Shown here piece after piece: positions 17,803 to 28,131 of a stretch of DNA of 64,000 nucleotides (positions are counted from its first letter, which is position 1; each line of letters opens with the position of its first letter). The DNA comes from Endobacterium cereale (lineage in GTDB: Bacteria; Pseudomonadota; Alphaproteobacteria; Rhizobiales; Rhizobiaceae). The notes below the pieces were generated by a model, which saw only the letters and a list, made by a program, of their open reading frames with translations, had not been told where the DNA came from and made no database searches. The position numbers and the translations under genes are program-made. Location of the stretch: assembly GCF_009617585.1 (NCBI RefSeq), contig NZ_WIXI01000047.1, positions 62,001 through 126,000 on the forward strand. The letters run 5' to 3'.

Positions 17803-18945
17803 CTAAGCGGGCTTCATAGCGAAACTTCGGTAAATTCCCGACATTTGTGCCATTACATGCGCCTCGGTAAAACCCGAGGTGATCCGCTGGCGCGCATTGA
17901 TGCCAGCCTGTGCCACAAGCTGCCGATCCAGCGCCAACGCGCAGATCCGGTCCGCAAGCGCTGCGGCATCATCAGGTGGCACCAACCAGCCCTCCTGCCC
18001 ATCTCGGACAAGATCACGGCAGCCCGGCACATCGGTTGTCAGAATGGCCCGGCCGCAAGCGCCTGCTTCCAGGATCGAACGCGGCAACCCTTCCCCACCC
18101 CTCGTCGGCAGACAGGCGAGATCATGGGCCGCCCAGATCTGCCGCACATCGCGCGTGCTGCCGTGCCATTCGATGCCGGGGAGCTTTGACCAGTTTTTCA
18201 GCGTGTCTTCCGATAGCGATCGCGGATTGGACGGATCAGGCGTACCGTAAAGCGAAAGACTGACATCATACCCACGTCCGCGGGCGATGGACACAGCTTC
18301 CACCGCAATATCTGCACCCTTCGACCAGACCATGCGACTGACCATCGCGATCTTCAAGTCTTTGCCCGCTGGCACAGCAGCGGGCGTATAAAAGTCCGGA
18401 TCCACACCAGCACCCGGCAAGACCGTTACATTTGCTACATCCGGGGCGATTCCGAAGCTCAACGGATCGGTCACATTTTCGAACAGAAACCGGTTATCAC
18501 CCCGCAGTGCTATAACGCGGATTATGTTTTTTAAAAGCCCGCGCAACACGGCAGCGCCAAAACCCTTGTTTGCAGTAAGCAGGCCACCACCCGTGACGGC
18601 GAGGACACGGTTCCTTAGGCCGGCGAGATTGGCGGCGAGGCCTCCAAGGAAGATCGAGCGTAGCGCGATACAATGGACGATATCAGCTTTCTCCGCCCGC
18701 AGTATCCGCGACATGCGCCAGATGGAGGCCGCGACGGCTAGCGGTCCGATATGGCGCCTCTCGACATCGAGGGGCACGACGCGGGCACCAAGGTTTTCAA
18801 GTATCTCCCGGTGCTGGTTAATACGAGTGACGATGATCGGTTCAAAACCGGCATCCTGCGCCGCACGCAACATCGGGATGAAATGCGAGACGAAAAACCA
18901 GTCTTCGGAGACGACGAAGGCGATGCGCAATTTCTTTGAGGACAT
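17803..18945 (-). CDS. Glycosyltransferase, GT4-like (GT-B fold)
   Basis: 380 residues. N-terminal domain begins LRIAFVVSEDWFFVSHFIPM, a start typical of GT4 enzymes that act on lipid-linked or surface glycans. The C-terminal nucleotide-sugar domain shows KIAMVSRMVWSKGADIAVEA and the E(x7)E region PTRGGEGLPRSILEAGACGR near residue 285. It is the last gene of the minus-strand glycan genes, 37 bases after the RgpF-like gene. Given dTDP-rhamnose synthesis next door, a rhamnosyl or initiating sugar transferase is a fair guess, but donor and acceptor are not shown. Confidence 0.85.
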   Translation of the reverse strand: MSSKKLRIAFVVSEDWFFVSHFIPMLRAAQDAGFEPIIVTRINQHREILENLGARVVPLDVERRHIGPLAVAASIWRMSRILRAEKADIVHCIALRSIFLGGLAANLAGLRNRVLAVTGGGLLTANKGFGAAVLRGLLKNIIRVIALRGDNRFLFENVTDPLSFGIAPDVANVTVLPGAGVDPDFYTPAAVPAGKDLKIAMVSRMVWSKGADIAVEAVSIARGRGYDVSLSLYGTPDPSNPRSLSEDTLKNWSKLPGIEWHGSTRDVRQIWAAHDLACLPTRGGEGLPRSILEAGACGRAILTTDVPGCRDLVRDGQEGWLVPPDDAAALADRICALALDRQLVAQAGINARQRITSGFTEAHVMAQMSGIYRSFAMKPA

Positions 18946-18982
18946 GCCGGCAAACCGGGCCTTTCTCCTGATGGGATGCTGA

Positions 18983-19975
18983 TTACCGTCGGATCACTGC
19001 TCGAACCATACGTATGGCCCCTTTGGGCATCTTCGCATAGACCATATGCGCGAGTTTCAACAGCCGCGGGCTTTGGCGCCAAAAGTCACGCAACGGCAGA
19101 GAGAATGGATTGTCGGGAACCAGCGTCCGGTCAATCAGCAGTTTTAGCTCTGACTCTGACAGCGATGACGGCGGCGCATTGAGGATCGGGCCGGCGTTTT
19201 CCATTGCGGCGGAGACAAAACCTTGGTGCTCGACGATTGTGGCGAATAGACGCTCCAACGCGTGTGCCGCGGTACCATCCAGCTGACCGCGCTCGGCAGC
19301 AAACAGCGTGTCGACCTCCTCCGAAAGAAGCAGATTAAGCGCCGAACGACGAAACCAGAACATTGATCCGGCGGCGAAACGCGGCATCTCGACGTCGACA
19401 ATAGCGTCACGATCATAAAAGGCTGCGAGCATATCAGACATCGCACCATCATTGATGGCGGTGCGACCATCGAGCGCCATCAAGTGGGCGCGCGGAGCGA
19501 TGAGCCCGATGCGGTGATCAGCCGCCATCAGTTTTTGACCAAGCAGCACGCCTTCCCCATCAGTTTCCAGTAGCGAACCGCAAAGAAAACGTCGCCAGTC
19601 GGCACCATCGGAGCGATGCGGCGACCGTTTAGTATGGAGTTTCAGGCCGATGTCTGGTGTAGGCAGGATCTGGCCATGTAGCGCCTTCATGAAGGGCAGT
19701 ATATCACGGCCACGGTTTTCGGCCTCGAACTGGTGGGAAAATTTCAGGAACGGTGTGTTTGGCAAGGGCACCGGCGCCACCGTAGGCGGCCGGCTGATTA
19801 CCAGCGCGAACGGTTGATGTAACGCTTGCTCGATCTCCCAGCGCATTTCCTCCCAGACATCGGAATAAAAGACATGCACGAAGATCGTGAAATCGGCCTT
19901 ATCGCTGTCGATCAACGTTTGAAACTCCTCAACCCTCAACAGTCGATGCCTTTGGGCGATAGCAGCTGGCTTCAT
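18983..19975 (-). CDS. Rhamnan synthesis protein F (RgpF)-like glycosyltransferase
   Basis: 330 residues. Family marks are FTIFVHVFYSDVWEEM at the N-terminus, the ENRGRDILPFM motif near residue 90 and LKLHTKRSPHR about 25 residues later. RgpF-family proteins build rhamnose-containing polysaccharides (streptococcal rhamnan, several LPS O-chains). The same domain recurs inside the giant protein at 23229-26720, so the locus has two versions. No signal peptide or membrane span is visible. Confidence 0.85.
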   Translation of the reverse strand: MKPAAIAQRHRLLRVEEFQTLIDSDKADFTIFVHVFYSDVWEEMRWEIEQALHQPFALVISRPPTVAPVPLPNTPFLKFSHQFEAENRGRDILPFMKALHGQILPTPDIGLKLHTKRSPHRSDGADWRRFLCGSLLETDGEGVLLGQKLMAADHRIGLIAPRAHLMALDGRTAINDGAMSDMLAAFYDRDAIVDVEMPRFAAGSMFWFRRSALNLLLSEEVDTLFAAERGQLDGTAAHALERLFATIVEHQGFVSAAMENAGPILNAPPSSLSESELKLLIDRTLVPDNPFSLPLRDFWRQSPRLLKLAHMVYAKMPKGAIRMVRAVIRR

Positions 19976-20246
19976 CTCTTTCCATCGAGCCCGGGCAATC
20001 CATGCTAGATGTTCTGAAACTCTCCAGACGCAGGCCGGGCAATGCGAAGAATAGCAGTCGCTTGATCGCCCGCTTGCAAGGACGAACCGCCAACGCCGAC
20101 TGATGCAACGGCAGCGCGCTAGAATGATAGAATTACGCGCATACTAGTAAGGCCGTTGCCGGATGTGAACAGGAAAGCGGCGTCCGCGACAGGCAATTCA
20201 GTCCGGGTGCTTTGATTCCAAAAAATGGCGGATCGATTGTCTCAGG

Positions 20247-22148
20247 TCACTTCAAATAACCTTTGCTTTGAAGATAATCGAATACCTGCCTAGAGAGAAC
20301 GTCAGGATTTTGATCTTTTGTTGAGAGGCGAATTTCGGCATCCAGAGGCTCCTCATAAACCGAAGAAACGCCAGTAAAATTTGGTATCTCATCCGCCAGC
20401 GCGCGCTTATAAAGACCTTTTGGGTCGCGGCGAATACATTCTTCAATGGGTGTGTCGATATAGATTTCGATAAATTCACCTGCATCAAAACTTTCACGCG
20501 CGAATTGACGCTCGGAGCGAAATGGCGAGATAAACGAGACGATGGTTATCAAACCGGCCTCGCTCATCAGCTTAGATACTTCCGTCACCCGCCGTATGTT
20601 CTCAACGCGATCACCATCAGTAAATCCTAGATCTCGACACAATCCATGTCGAATATTGTCTCCATCCAGGACAATCGTATGCCGGCCGTGAGCGTGAAGT
20701 AACTTCTCAAGGCTGTTGGCAATTGTCGATTTCCCTGAGCCTGATAGACCAGTAAACCACATTACCACGGGTTGTTGCCCCATTAGGCGAGCGCGGGCAA
20801 CTTTGGTTACTTCCAAAAGCTGCCACTTGACATTGCTGGATCTGCGCAACGCAAAGTCGATCATCCCCGCACCGACGGTGGCGTTGGAATGACGATCGAT
20901 CAGAATGAAATTTCCGGTCGAGCGATTTTCCTTATAGGGATCGAAAGCAAGCATCGACTGTGTTGCAAGATTGCATATGCCTACTTCATTTCGAGCCAAC
21001 GAGCGTGCAGGACGACGGGTATAAGTGTTGATATCGATACCGTATTTCAGATGCGTGATGGACGCGGTGACCGTATCGTTCTCCGTTTTCATCGTATAGC
21101 TTCTATTGGGAATGAGGGGTGCACTGTCGAACCAGATTATTTTCGCCTGGAATTGATCGGCGACACAAGGTGGTTCTTCAGGAGATGAAAGCATGTCACC
21201 ACGAGACACATCCAGTTCATCTGCGAGCACGATCGTTATGGCCTGACCACAAAATGCCTCAGAGAGCGAACCATCTTTCGTCACGATATCTTTGATACGC
21301 GACGTTTCGCCGGACTTTGCCACAAGAACCGTCTCGCCACGGCGTATTTTCCCGCCCGCAACCTGACCTGCCAACCCACGAAAGTCGGCATTGGACCGAC
21401 AGACATACTGAACTGGGAAACGGAAAGCTGCTGCGACTGGTGCTTCTACGATATGAGCGGCCTCCAAGGCTTGGAGAAGACTGGGACCTTCGTACCATGT
21501 CGTCTGATCCGAAAGGGTGACGACATTGTCACCATAACGGGCGGAAATTGGTATAGCCTGCACGGACGAAAAACCGAATTCACGCGTATATTGTGAAAAG
21601 TCCTCGGTAATTCTCCGAAACTGACTTTCCTCGAACCCAACAAGATCGAGCTTGTTTACGGCCAGAATGATATTTTTGATGCCTAGAAGCGACGCGATGT
21701 AGGAATGTCTCTTGGTCTGCGTTCTGAGCCCATGCCGTACGTCCAGCAGCACGATGGCGAGATCAGCAGTAGACGCACCTGTCGCCATATTTCGGGTGTA
21801 CTCCTCGTGACCGGGAGCATCTGCCACGATAAATTTCCGCTTCTGCGTCGAAAAAAAGCGATAGGCAACGTCGATAGTGATGCCCTGCTCCCGCTCAGCC
21901 TCCAAGCCGTCGACCAGCAATGCGAAGTCGATATCATCTCCAGCAGTGCCGTAGATCTTGCTATCGCGTGTGAGCGTGGCCAATTGATCTTCGTAGAGGA
22001 GCTGAGTATCGTAAAGCAGCCTCCCGATCAGCGTGGACTTTCCGTCATCGACCGACCCACAGGTCAAAAATCGGAGGATTGATTTATCTTCCTGCTCAAT
22101 GAGAAATTCCGAAATTTTGCTGTCGTGGGTAGTTTCCAATTCACCCAT
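20247..22148 (-). CDS. cysNC: Bifunctional sulfate adenylyltransferase subunit 1 / APS kinase (CysN-CysC fusion)
   Basis: 633 residues. Residues 25-430 are a CysN GTPase: P-loop GSVDDGKSTLIGRLL, switch DAPGHEEYTRNMATGAS and NKLDL. From about residue 455 an APS kinase follows, with P-loop GLSGSGKSTIANSLEKLL at 467 and DGDNIRHGLCRDLGF. With CysD it makes APS and then PAPS, the sulfate donor for sulfotransferases. NodQ of rhizobia has the same fusion, dedicated to Nod-factor sulfation. It overlaps cysD by one base (TAATG). Its place beside a sulfotransferase-domain gene suggests dedicated PAPS supply for glycan sulfation. Confidence 0.95.
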   Translation of the reverse strand: MGELETTHDSKISEFLIEQEDKSILRFLTCGSVDDGKSTLIGRLLYDTQLLYEDQLATLTRDSKIYGTAGDDIDFALLVDGLEAEREQGITIDVAYRFFSTQKRKFIVADAPGHEEYTRNMATGASTADLAIVLLDVRHGLRTQTKRHSYIASLLGIKNIILAVNKLDLVGFEESQFRRITEDFSQYTREFGFSSVQAIPISARYGDNVVTLSDQTTWYEGPSLLQALEAAHIVEAPVAAAFRFPVQYVCRSNADFRGLAGQVAGGKIRRGETVLVAKSGETSRIKDIVTKDGSLSEAFCGQAITIVLADELDVSRGDMLSSPEEPPCVADQFQAKIIWFDSAPLIPNRSYTMKTENDTVTASITHLKYGIDINTYTRRPARSLARNEVGICNLATQSMLAFDPYKENRSTGNFILIDRHSNATVGAGMIDFALRRSSNVKWQLLEVTKVARARLMGQQPVVMWFTGLSGSGKSTIANSLEKLLHAHGRHTIVLDGDNIRHGLCRDLGFTDGDRVENIRRVTEVSKLMSEAGLITIVSFISPFRSERQFARESFDAGEFIEIYIDTPIEECIRRDPKGLYKRALADEIPNFTGVSSVYEEPLDAEIRLSTKDQNPDVLSRQVFDYLQSKGYLK

Positions 22149-23047
22149 TAGAAATAGCCCTCTTTTTTCTTCTTTTCCATGGATGCGCTCTCGTCTGCAT
22201 CTATGAGTCTACCCTGCCGCTCAGATGTTTTGGTGGTGAGAGTTTCAGCAACGACATCCTCAAGCGTGGTGGCATCGGACGCGATGGCGGCAGTCAGGGG
22301 ATAACAGCCCAAGGTTCTGAAGCGGATGAGCCGCTCGGTGACGCTATCTTCCAGGCGGAGCGGCAGGCGATCATCATCAACCATGATCATCATACCTTCC
22401 CTGTCGACGACGGGCCGCATTTTCGCGAAATAGAGCGATACGATGGGAATACGTTCCTTGAGAATATACTGCCAGATATCCGTCTCCGTCCAATTGGAGA
22501 GCGGGAACACGCGTATCGACTCTCCCGGGGCGATGCGTGTGTTGTAGGTCTTCCACATTTCCGGGCGCTGGGCCTTTGGATCCCAACCATGCTTCTGATT
22601 ACGAAACGAGAAAATACGCTCCTTCGCCCTGGATTTTTCCTCGTCGCGTCTAGCGCCTCCGAAGGCCGCATCAAAACCATGTGCGTCTAGGGCCTGCCGC
22701 AGGGCTTCGGTTTTCATGACATGGGTGTAAAAATTGGAACCGTGGGTGTACGGAGTTATATCTTCCTCCAAGCCCCGTGGGTTGGTGTGGACCAACAGCT
22801 CCAGACCGAGATCGCGCACCGTCTGGTCCCGAAATGCAATCATTTCTCGGAATTTCCACGTCGTATCGACATGGAGCAGCGGAAATGGCGGTTTTGCCGG
22901 GTAGAACGCCTTCATCGCGAGATGCAGCATCACCGAAGAATCCTTGCCTATCGAATACAGCATGACAGGCTTGGTGAAGGTCGCGGCCACCTCTCTCAAA
23001 ATATGGATAGCTTCGGCTTCGAGCTGTTCGAGATGTGTAAGTTTCAC
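22148..23047 (-). CDS. cysD: Sulfate adenylyltransferase subunit 2 (CysD/NodP)
   Basis: 299 residues. ATP pyrophosphatase-fold subunit that adenylates sulfate together with CysN. The PP-loop reads [20 protein letters not shown] (residues 29-48), followed by [14 protein letters not shown] and [19 protein letters not shown]. The start is GTG at 23047. The 3' end is lysine-rich (EKKKKEGYF) as in other CysD. It is the first gene of the cysD-cysNC pair and lies 181 bases downstream of the sulfotransferase fusion gene. Confidence 0.95.
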   Translation of the reverse strand: MKLTHLEQLEAEAIHILREVAATFTKPVMLYSIGKDSSVMLHLAMKAFYPAKPPFPLLHVDTTWKFREMIAFRDQTVRDLGLELLVHTNPRGLEEDITPYTHGSNFYTHVMKTEALRQALDAHGFDAAFGGARRDEEKSRAKERIFSFRNQKHGWDPKAQRPEMWKTYNTRIAPGESIRVFPLSNWTETDIWQYILKERIPIVSLYFAKMRPVVDREGMMIMVDDDRLPLRLEDSVTERLIRFRTLGCYPLTAAIASDATTLEDVVAETLTTKTSERQGRLIDADESASMEKKKKEGYF

Positions 23048-23228
23048 CCGCGTTCCCTGCTGCTGATATTGGTAGAGCTTCGTTTCATAGTCTTAACCCA
23101 GCAAACCGGATGATCATCGTCATTCGAGACGCGACTTTATTGTCTGCCCTAGACCTTAAAGTCGCGCTCGGTTCCAGCCGCCCAAAATTGCCGTCTCCTA
23201 ATAGAGGAACTAGCGTCGGAAGTTGTTT

Positions 23229-26200
23229 CTACAATGTCACATCCCTTTTGGGAGTGTCGGAACTGATCGTAGTGTCTACCAGAAGTGCCGCCACGCGCCG
23301 TGCGACATGCAAGTTCACTTCGGTCTGCGACAGTATGGTCGACACGTCCTCGGGATTGAATGGAAGGAGATCGGCTTCAACCGCTTGCAATATGGCCGCT
23401 GCGACATCCTCCGCCACAAGCCTGCGAACCGGGAAATAGCATCCTTTACGCGTCTCCCACTTTTTGCTTCCCCAATCATTCGTGACAACCGCCATACCGG
23501 CTGCAGCCATTTCCTGCGGAGGATAACTCGGATGAGGCGACTGCATCAGCGAAACGCCGACTTTCGCGGTAGTTAGCGTTCGCGCATAGTCCTCCAGGCT
23601 CATTTTGCCAAGTAACTTGATCTTGCCTTGCAATATGGTCGGCAAGAGCGCGAGGTCATAGCTTTCGCCCGCCGAGTAGATTTCCCACTCGCTGAATTGA
23701 TTTGGCTTTTCCAACGCCCAATGCGTCAAGGCGTCAACGATCAGTTCAAAGCAATTTCGCTCGACCGTGGGGCGCCCGTAAAAAATGAGAACCTTCTCGC
23801 GTTCGGCATTGCCGTCCGCTTCCTTGAATGCGGCCTTGAGAGAATCGTTGAGCGAAAAGTCGACCGACACGGTTTTCTCGAAGCCATGATCGACAAAATG
23901 ATCGACGAGGAAACCGTCATTGACGATGTGTATGGTCGCGTAATCGCTGTCGTAAGTTGCTTCCGCCATGCCCGATTTCGTAGACCACGGATAAAATCCC
24001 GGCTCGAAATCCTGCACCAGATAAAGAAACTCCGCCTCTTTTCCGAACAGCACTCTCTGCGCCTGCTGCAAGGCCTGAGCCTGCCGTGCATTCCACCAGG
24101 CGGAAGCCATAAACACGTCACCTTGACGAAGCGGCGTGCGAACCGGATCGAATTGCGATCGATCCGTGGCAGATACGATGTCGAGCACGCCTTGAAAAGC
24201 ACCGAAATCCGATGCCACCAGGAATTCGGCACTATCTCGATATTCATCATCGGTGACAATAACGCGCATGTCGAGTTCCGGGTTCTTGCGTCTCACCTCC
24301 TCGCAAACACTGCAAAACAAGGTAACAGCCGTCTTGATGCCGCCATAGACCTGAGCTTTGCGCAAGGTGGGGATGAGCAGATTGATCCTGGGTCGACGCG
24401 TCGAATCGAGGCTGAAAGGAATGCGGCTCGATTCCGGGTGCCGTTGCTGGGAGCTGCCCAACTCGACTTCGTTGAAGAGCAAGCTGAGCGTGACTGGAAT
24501 GACCGGCAGCTCCCGGCCAGCGCCAGTTTCGCCGACGCTGTATTTTGCCCAGCGATATCCGGAGAGTTCGCAAAGATAGAAAAGCGTGCGTTCGATCGCG
24601 TGAGCGAGCGTTCCGTCGACCTGACCGTCCTCGGGGCCGAAATCATTCGCATCCAGGTTCTGGTCAAGAAGCGGCTTCAGCGCTGCTGTACGAGCCCAGA
24701 ACATTGAACCGGATGGAAAATCAAGGCGGGTCGACGCCAGCAGCTCTCCCCCGGCATGGCGAACCAGTTGCTGGGCTCGATCAAAATTGTAGCCCCAGTT
24801 CACCGGCTGGTGCGCCGTGAGTTGCGGCCAATGATGGGGCGCAAGCATCCCGATGTTTTCGTTTCGCAGGAATGCGTAATATATGTTCCGCCTGAGCGCT
24901 GGAGTTCCAATAACGCTTTCCCAAAGATAGTTGCGCCATGTCTCCCCCGAACTCAAATGCGGAGAGCGCTTGGTATGTAGGAAAACCGCGAATTCGCATT
25001 CGGAAAGTTCATCCCGACACGAAAGAAAACGCGGCCCGAGATCTCGACCGATATTGGGCGCTACCTTGACGACATGCGAACCGACCCGGTGCTCCGACAG
25101 CGTTTTCTCGATTCGCTCTTTTTTGGTTTCGCTGTCCGTCGTTATGACCAGTCTTTCCCAGAGGAAAAGACGACCGATCATTGCCAGCAGCTGATCCATT
25201 TGCTCCGGATAATAAGCATGGATAAAGATTCCGACTGTCGGCGCCTTGTCCTCGCTAAAATGAGCGGGAGCGTCAAATACCTTTCGGCTCGGCATGATTA
25301 ACGGAGGATGGACATCGGCGCCAAGGCCAACGCCCTTGATGACCCCGGGTGCCATAGAATCGAAAAGCTGGAAGCTCTCCTTGTCAACAGGCTTGTCGGC
25401 ATTGTTGGAAGCCACAATTCTCGCTCGGGATACAACGAAAAATTTGGAAAGCCCTTCGCGACGGTAAATTCCCCAACCCTTTCTGAGGACGGAAAGCAGG
25501 CCACCATGTCTTGCTATGAACTTCAGCCCCGGCAGAGATCCAAGCCGTTTGATGGACTTGAGCCTGCCCAAAATAAAACGAAAGGGAGCTGTGAGACGCC
25601 AGCTGGTGCTGCGCCGAATACCATCCAAGGCGACCCGGAGATGCATGATCTGGTGGTCGCGGACTTCGATATTCTTCTGAAGCTCTTCAATCAATGTTTT
25701 AGCAGATGACAAAGCCTCTTGAGATTTAGTTCGTTCCACATCGAGCAGGCGAACCTCCTGCTCTTTCGCCCCAAACGCCTCGTTCAGTTGTTGCAAGTCG
25801 CTCTCAACCTCAGCCAAGCGGCTTTGAGATTGAATACGCTCATTGAGCGTCCTATCCACCCATTTAAGAAGCGGCTGGAGCCGCTCAAGTTCATGACGCC
25901 ATGCCTCGACCTGCTCGGCGCTAGCTGGATCGTCCAACGACGTTTGGCCGCTTGGCAGTTTTTCAAGAAAGAGCTGTATATCCCGGACCAACTCGGATGC
26001 AGCGTCGTCAACATAAATGTCAGTACCGGAGAATACAGAATGCCGCAGGTCCTCATCAAGAAACTTCTGCTGATATTCCGTGAAAGCCTCGACATCAAAG
26101 TCATGACCTAGCCATTTGGCCAGTCGGCGCAACTCTTGCTCGGGATGCTCTAAAACAACGTCATAGTTTACCGCGATAGTCGGCCAGCGTCCCCGGTAGG

Positions 26201-26720
26201 ACAGTCCGCTCACCACATGCTCTGCCCAGAGAAAATAGGACATTTCGGGCGAAAAACCATCTCTGTTGACAAGAGATTCCGCTACCGCCATTGGATTGCG
26301 AAGCGCCAAGACAAAACGCACATCAACGCCTGCTGCATCAAAAACCCGCTCCCAAAACGGAAGCAACTTGGTCGTGCGCGGATCCTTGAACGCAAATGAC
26401 CTATGGTGTGCCAGTCGCGATCGGATCAATTTCAGCGCGCGCGTGAGATATCCGCGATCGCAGAGGTAATCAACCTCCGGGCGCTGCACGGGAGCGAGAC
26501 TGTACCACTCCCGCCCTATGCGTTGTAGCATCTCCTCATTCAGCGCTACAAACTCGAGATCCTCCCAAAACCCCTTGGCATTGTTGCCTTCGGCTTCGGG
26601 CATGAGAGCTTGCCCCAAGTGAACACCGGCAACCTCCAACCCGCGAGTGATAACGCTGGTGCCGCTTCGGTGCATTCCGAGAACGACAACCAACTGAGAC
26701 CTGATAGGCAACAAATCCAT
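23229..26720 (-). CDS. Trimodular protein: sulfotransferase + RgpF-like + WsaF-like glycosyltransferase
   Basis: 1163 residues from ATG 26720 (4 bases after the wzt stop; an upstream GTG-frame extension overlaps wzt). Residues 1-270 are a sulfotransferase domain with the PAPS 5'-phosphosulfate loop MHRSGTSVITRGL (16-28) and a 3'-phosphate region around FVLALRNPMAVAESL. Residues about 275-385 are coiled coil, ending in RSTSWRLTAPFR, a linker common in glycan-synthesis fusions. Residues about 493-740 form an RgpF-like domain (NIGRDLGPRF, FLHTKRSPH). Residues about 776-1150 resemble WsaF rhamnosyltransferase (INLLIPTLRKAQVYGGIKTA, YLVQDFEPGFYPWS). It likely extends or caps a rhamnose chain and sulfates it. 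Domain identities are by motif; substrates are inferred. Confidence 0.85.
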   Translation of the reverse strand: MDLLPIRSQLVVVLGMHRSGTSVITRGLEVAGVHLGQALMPEAEGNNAKGFWEDLEFVALNEEMLQRIGREWYSLAPVQRPEVDYLCDRGYLTRALKLIRSRLAHHRSFAFKDPRTTKLLPFWERVFDAAGVDVRFVLALRNPMAVAESLVNRDGFSPEMSYFLWAEHVVSGLSYRGRWPTIAVNYDVVLEHPEQELRRLAKWLGHDFDVEAFTEYQQKFLDEDLRHSVFSGTDIYVDDAASELVRDIQLFLEKLPSGQTSLDDPASAEQVEAWRHELERLQPLLKWVDRTLNERIQSQSRLAEVESDLQQLNEAFGAKEQEVRLLDVERTKSQEALSSAKTLIEELQKNIEVRDHQIMHLRVALDGIRRSTSWRLTAPFRFILGRLKSIKRLGSLPGLKFIARHGGLLSVLRKGWGIYRREGLSKFFVVSRARIVASNNADKPVDKESFQLFDSMAPGVIKGVGLGADVHPPLIMPSRKVFDAPAHFSEDKAPTVGIFIHAYYPEQMDQLLAMIGRLFLWERLVITTDSETKKERIEKTLSEHRVGSHVVKVAPNIGRDLGPRFLSCRDELSECEFAVFLHTKRSPHLSSGETWRNYLWESVIGTPALRRNIYYAFLRNENIGMLAPHHWPQLTAHQPVNWGYNFDRAQQLVRHAGGELLASTRLDFPSGSMFWARTAALKPLLDQNLDANDFGPEDGQVDGTLAHAIERTLFYLCELSGYRWAKYSVGETGAGRELPVIPVTLSLLFNEVELGSSQQRHPESSRIPFSLDSTRRPRINLLIPTLRKAQVYGGIKTAVTLFCSVCEEVRRKNPELDMRVIVTDDEYRDSAEFLVASDFGAFQGVLDIVSATDRSQFDPVRTPLRQGDVFMASAWWNARQAQALQQAQRVLFGKEAEFLYLVQDFEPGFYPWSTKSGMAEATYDSDYATIHIVNDGFLVDHFVDHGFEKTVSVDFSLNDSLKAAFKEADGNAEREKVLIFYGRPTVERNCFELIVDALTHWALEKPNQFSEWEIYSAGESYDLALLPTILQGKIKLLGKMSLEDYARTLTTAKVGVSLMQSPHPSYPPQEMAAAGMAVVTNDWGSKKWETRKGCYFPVRRLVAEDVAAAILQAVEADLLPFNPEDVSTILSQTEVNLHVARRVAALLVDTTISSDTPKRDVTL

Positions 26721-26724
26721 AGTT

Positions 26725-28131
26725 TTACATAACCTGATCTGACGAATTCGATGGAAGGGTTTCGATACGGGATTCGCAGGAGAAATCCACAATTCCCGTG
26801 GCGACGTTATCGACCTCGGACATGACCCTGAACATGGCTACATCAATGAGGCGATGCAAAAAGGTCTCGCTCCCGTTGAGATCGCCGACAACGCCTGCAT
26901 TCAGGAAATAGACACCTGGATTGAGACGGCAGGAAAATTCGAATTCGACCAGATATTGCTGACCAGGCAGGATATATGGCAGACTGGTACGTGCCGAGGA
27001 TGCAGAAGCCGCCCCTCCCAACTCGACGCCGCTTGTCGTCTTGATCATCATGCCGAACCGGACATTGCTCGCAGCGCGCGAAAACCTGACCTTGTAGCGG
27101 TAACGATAAGTCTTTCCTCTTGTGAGGTTGTTGACCCGTTCATTGTCGATCGTGAAGAGCGCCGGCTCTTCGATCAAGGCTCCATGGGATTCGTAGGCGA
27201 TTGTGCTGCTTGGGCTCAACGCGGGATCGTAGCTGTCCGGCAATTCTTCAGAGAGTTCCAATCCAGAATATCCATCCAATGGTTCCGCGATTTCCGTCTC
27301 GCTGATGGATGAGTGCGGTTGATCCCCTTCTGCGCGAATTTCGTCGCGAATATCCGAGCGCCGCTCTTCAGGCGCATAAATAAGGCGCTGATATCGAGCG
27401 ACCATCTTTTTCGGCGTTCCGATAGTCAAACACTCGCCACTGTCCAGCAGAACCGCGCGATCACATAGCTCGACCACAGTTCCCCCGGAATGCGAGACAA
27501 ATAGAATCGTTGAACCGGCTGCACGGATCGCTTCGATCCGCGAAAAACATTTCCGCTGGAACAACTCATCCCCGACAGACAGGGCTTCATCCACGACAAG
27601 GATTTGGGGATCGGCATTGATGGCGACGGCAAAGGCCAATCGCACGACCATGCCGCTGGAATAGGTCTTCACGGGCTGCTCGATAAAGGGACCGATATCG
27701 GCAAATGCCGCAATGGCATCGAAGCGTGCATCAATTTCGTCCGTGCTCAACCCCAACACCGAACCATTCAGATAAACATTTTCACGCCCGGTAAATTCGG
27801 GATTGAAACCCGATCCCAATTCCAAGAGCGCGGCGATCCGGCCATTGGTCACAATCGAACCGCCAGTAGGATTGAGAGTGCCGCAGATCATCTGCAGCAG
27901 AGTGGACTTTCCACTGCCGTTGCGGCCGATGATGCCGACGGTCTCGCCTTTGCGGACTTCGAAGCTGACATTCTTCAGCGCCCAGAATTCACCGAAATAT
28001 TGCCGTGGCTGGCGCCCGAGATGCCGGTCGATTGCAGGAATAACGAACTGCTTGAGCCGATCCCGTGGCTGATCGTATATTTGATAGCACTTGCTCAGGT
28101 TCTCGACGCTGATTGCAATCTCAGAGGACAT
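26725..28131 (-). CDS. wzt: Polysaccharide ABC transporter ATPase with carbohydrate-binding C-terminus (Wzt)
   Basis: 468 residues. ATPase domain: Walker A GRNGSGKST, signature TYSSGMVVRLAFA, Walker B ILVVDEALSVGD, and the early Wzt/TagH-type AINKVSFEV-like segment (FWALKNVSFEV). From about residue 275 a beta-rich C-terminal domain follows (RGKTYRYRYKVRF, FSCRLNPGVYFLNAGV), matching Wzt_C modules that bind the end-modified O-polysaccharide before export. ATG 28131 is chosen; it overlaps the wzm stop by 11 bases. An end modification such as sulfation would be the natural ligand. Confidence 0.93.
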   Translation of the reverse strand: MSSEIAISVENLSKCYQIYDQPRDRLKQFVIPAIDRHLGRQPRQYFGEFWALKNVSFEVRKGETVGIIGRNGSGKSTLLQMICGTLNPTGGSIVTNGRIAALLELGSGFNPEFTGRENVYLNGSVLGLSTDEIDARFDAIAAFADIGPFIEQPVKTYSSGMVVRLAFAVAINADPQILVVDEALSVGDELFQRKCFSRIEAIRAAGSTILFVSHSGGTVVELCDRAVLLDSGECLTIGTPKKMVARYQRLIYAPEERRSDIRDEIRAEGDQPHSSISETEIAEPLDGYSGLELSEELPDSYDPALSPSSTIAYESHGALIEEPALFTIDNERVNNLTRGKTYRYRYKVRFSRAASNVRFGMMIKTTSGVELGGAASASSARTSLPYILPGQQYLVEFEFSCRLNPGVYFLNAGVVGDLNGSETFLHRLIDVAMFRVMSEVDNVATGIVDFSCESRIETLPSNSSDQVM

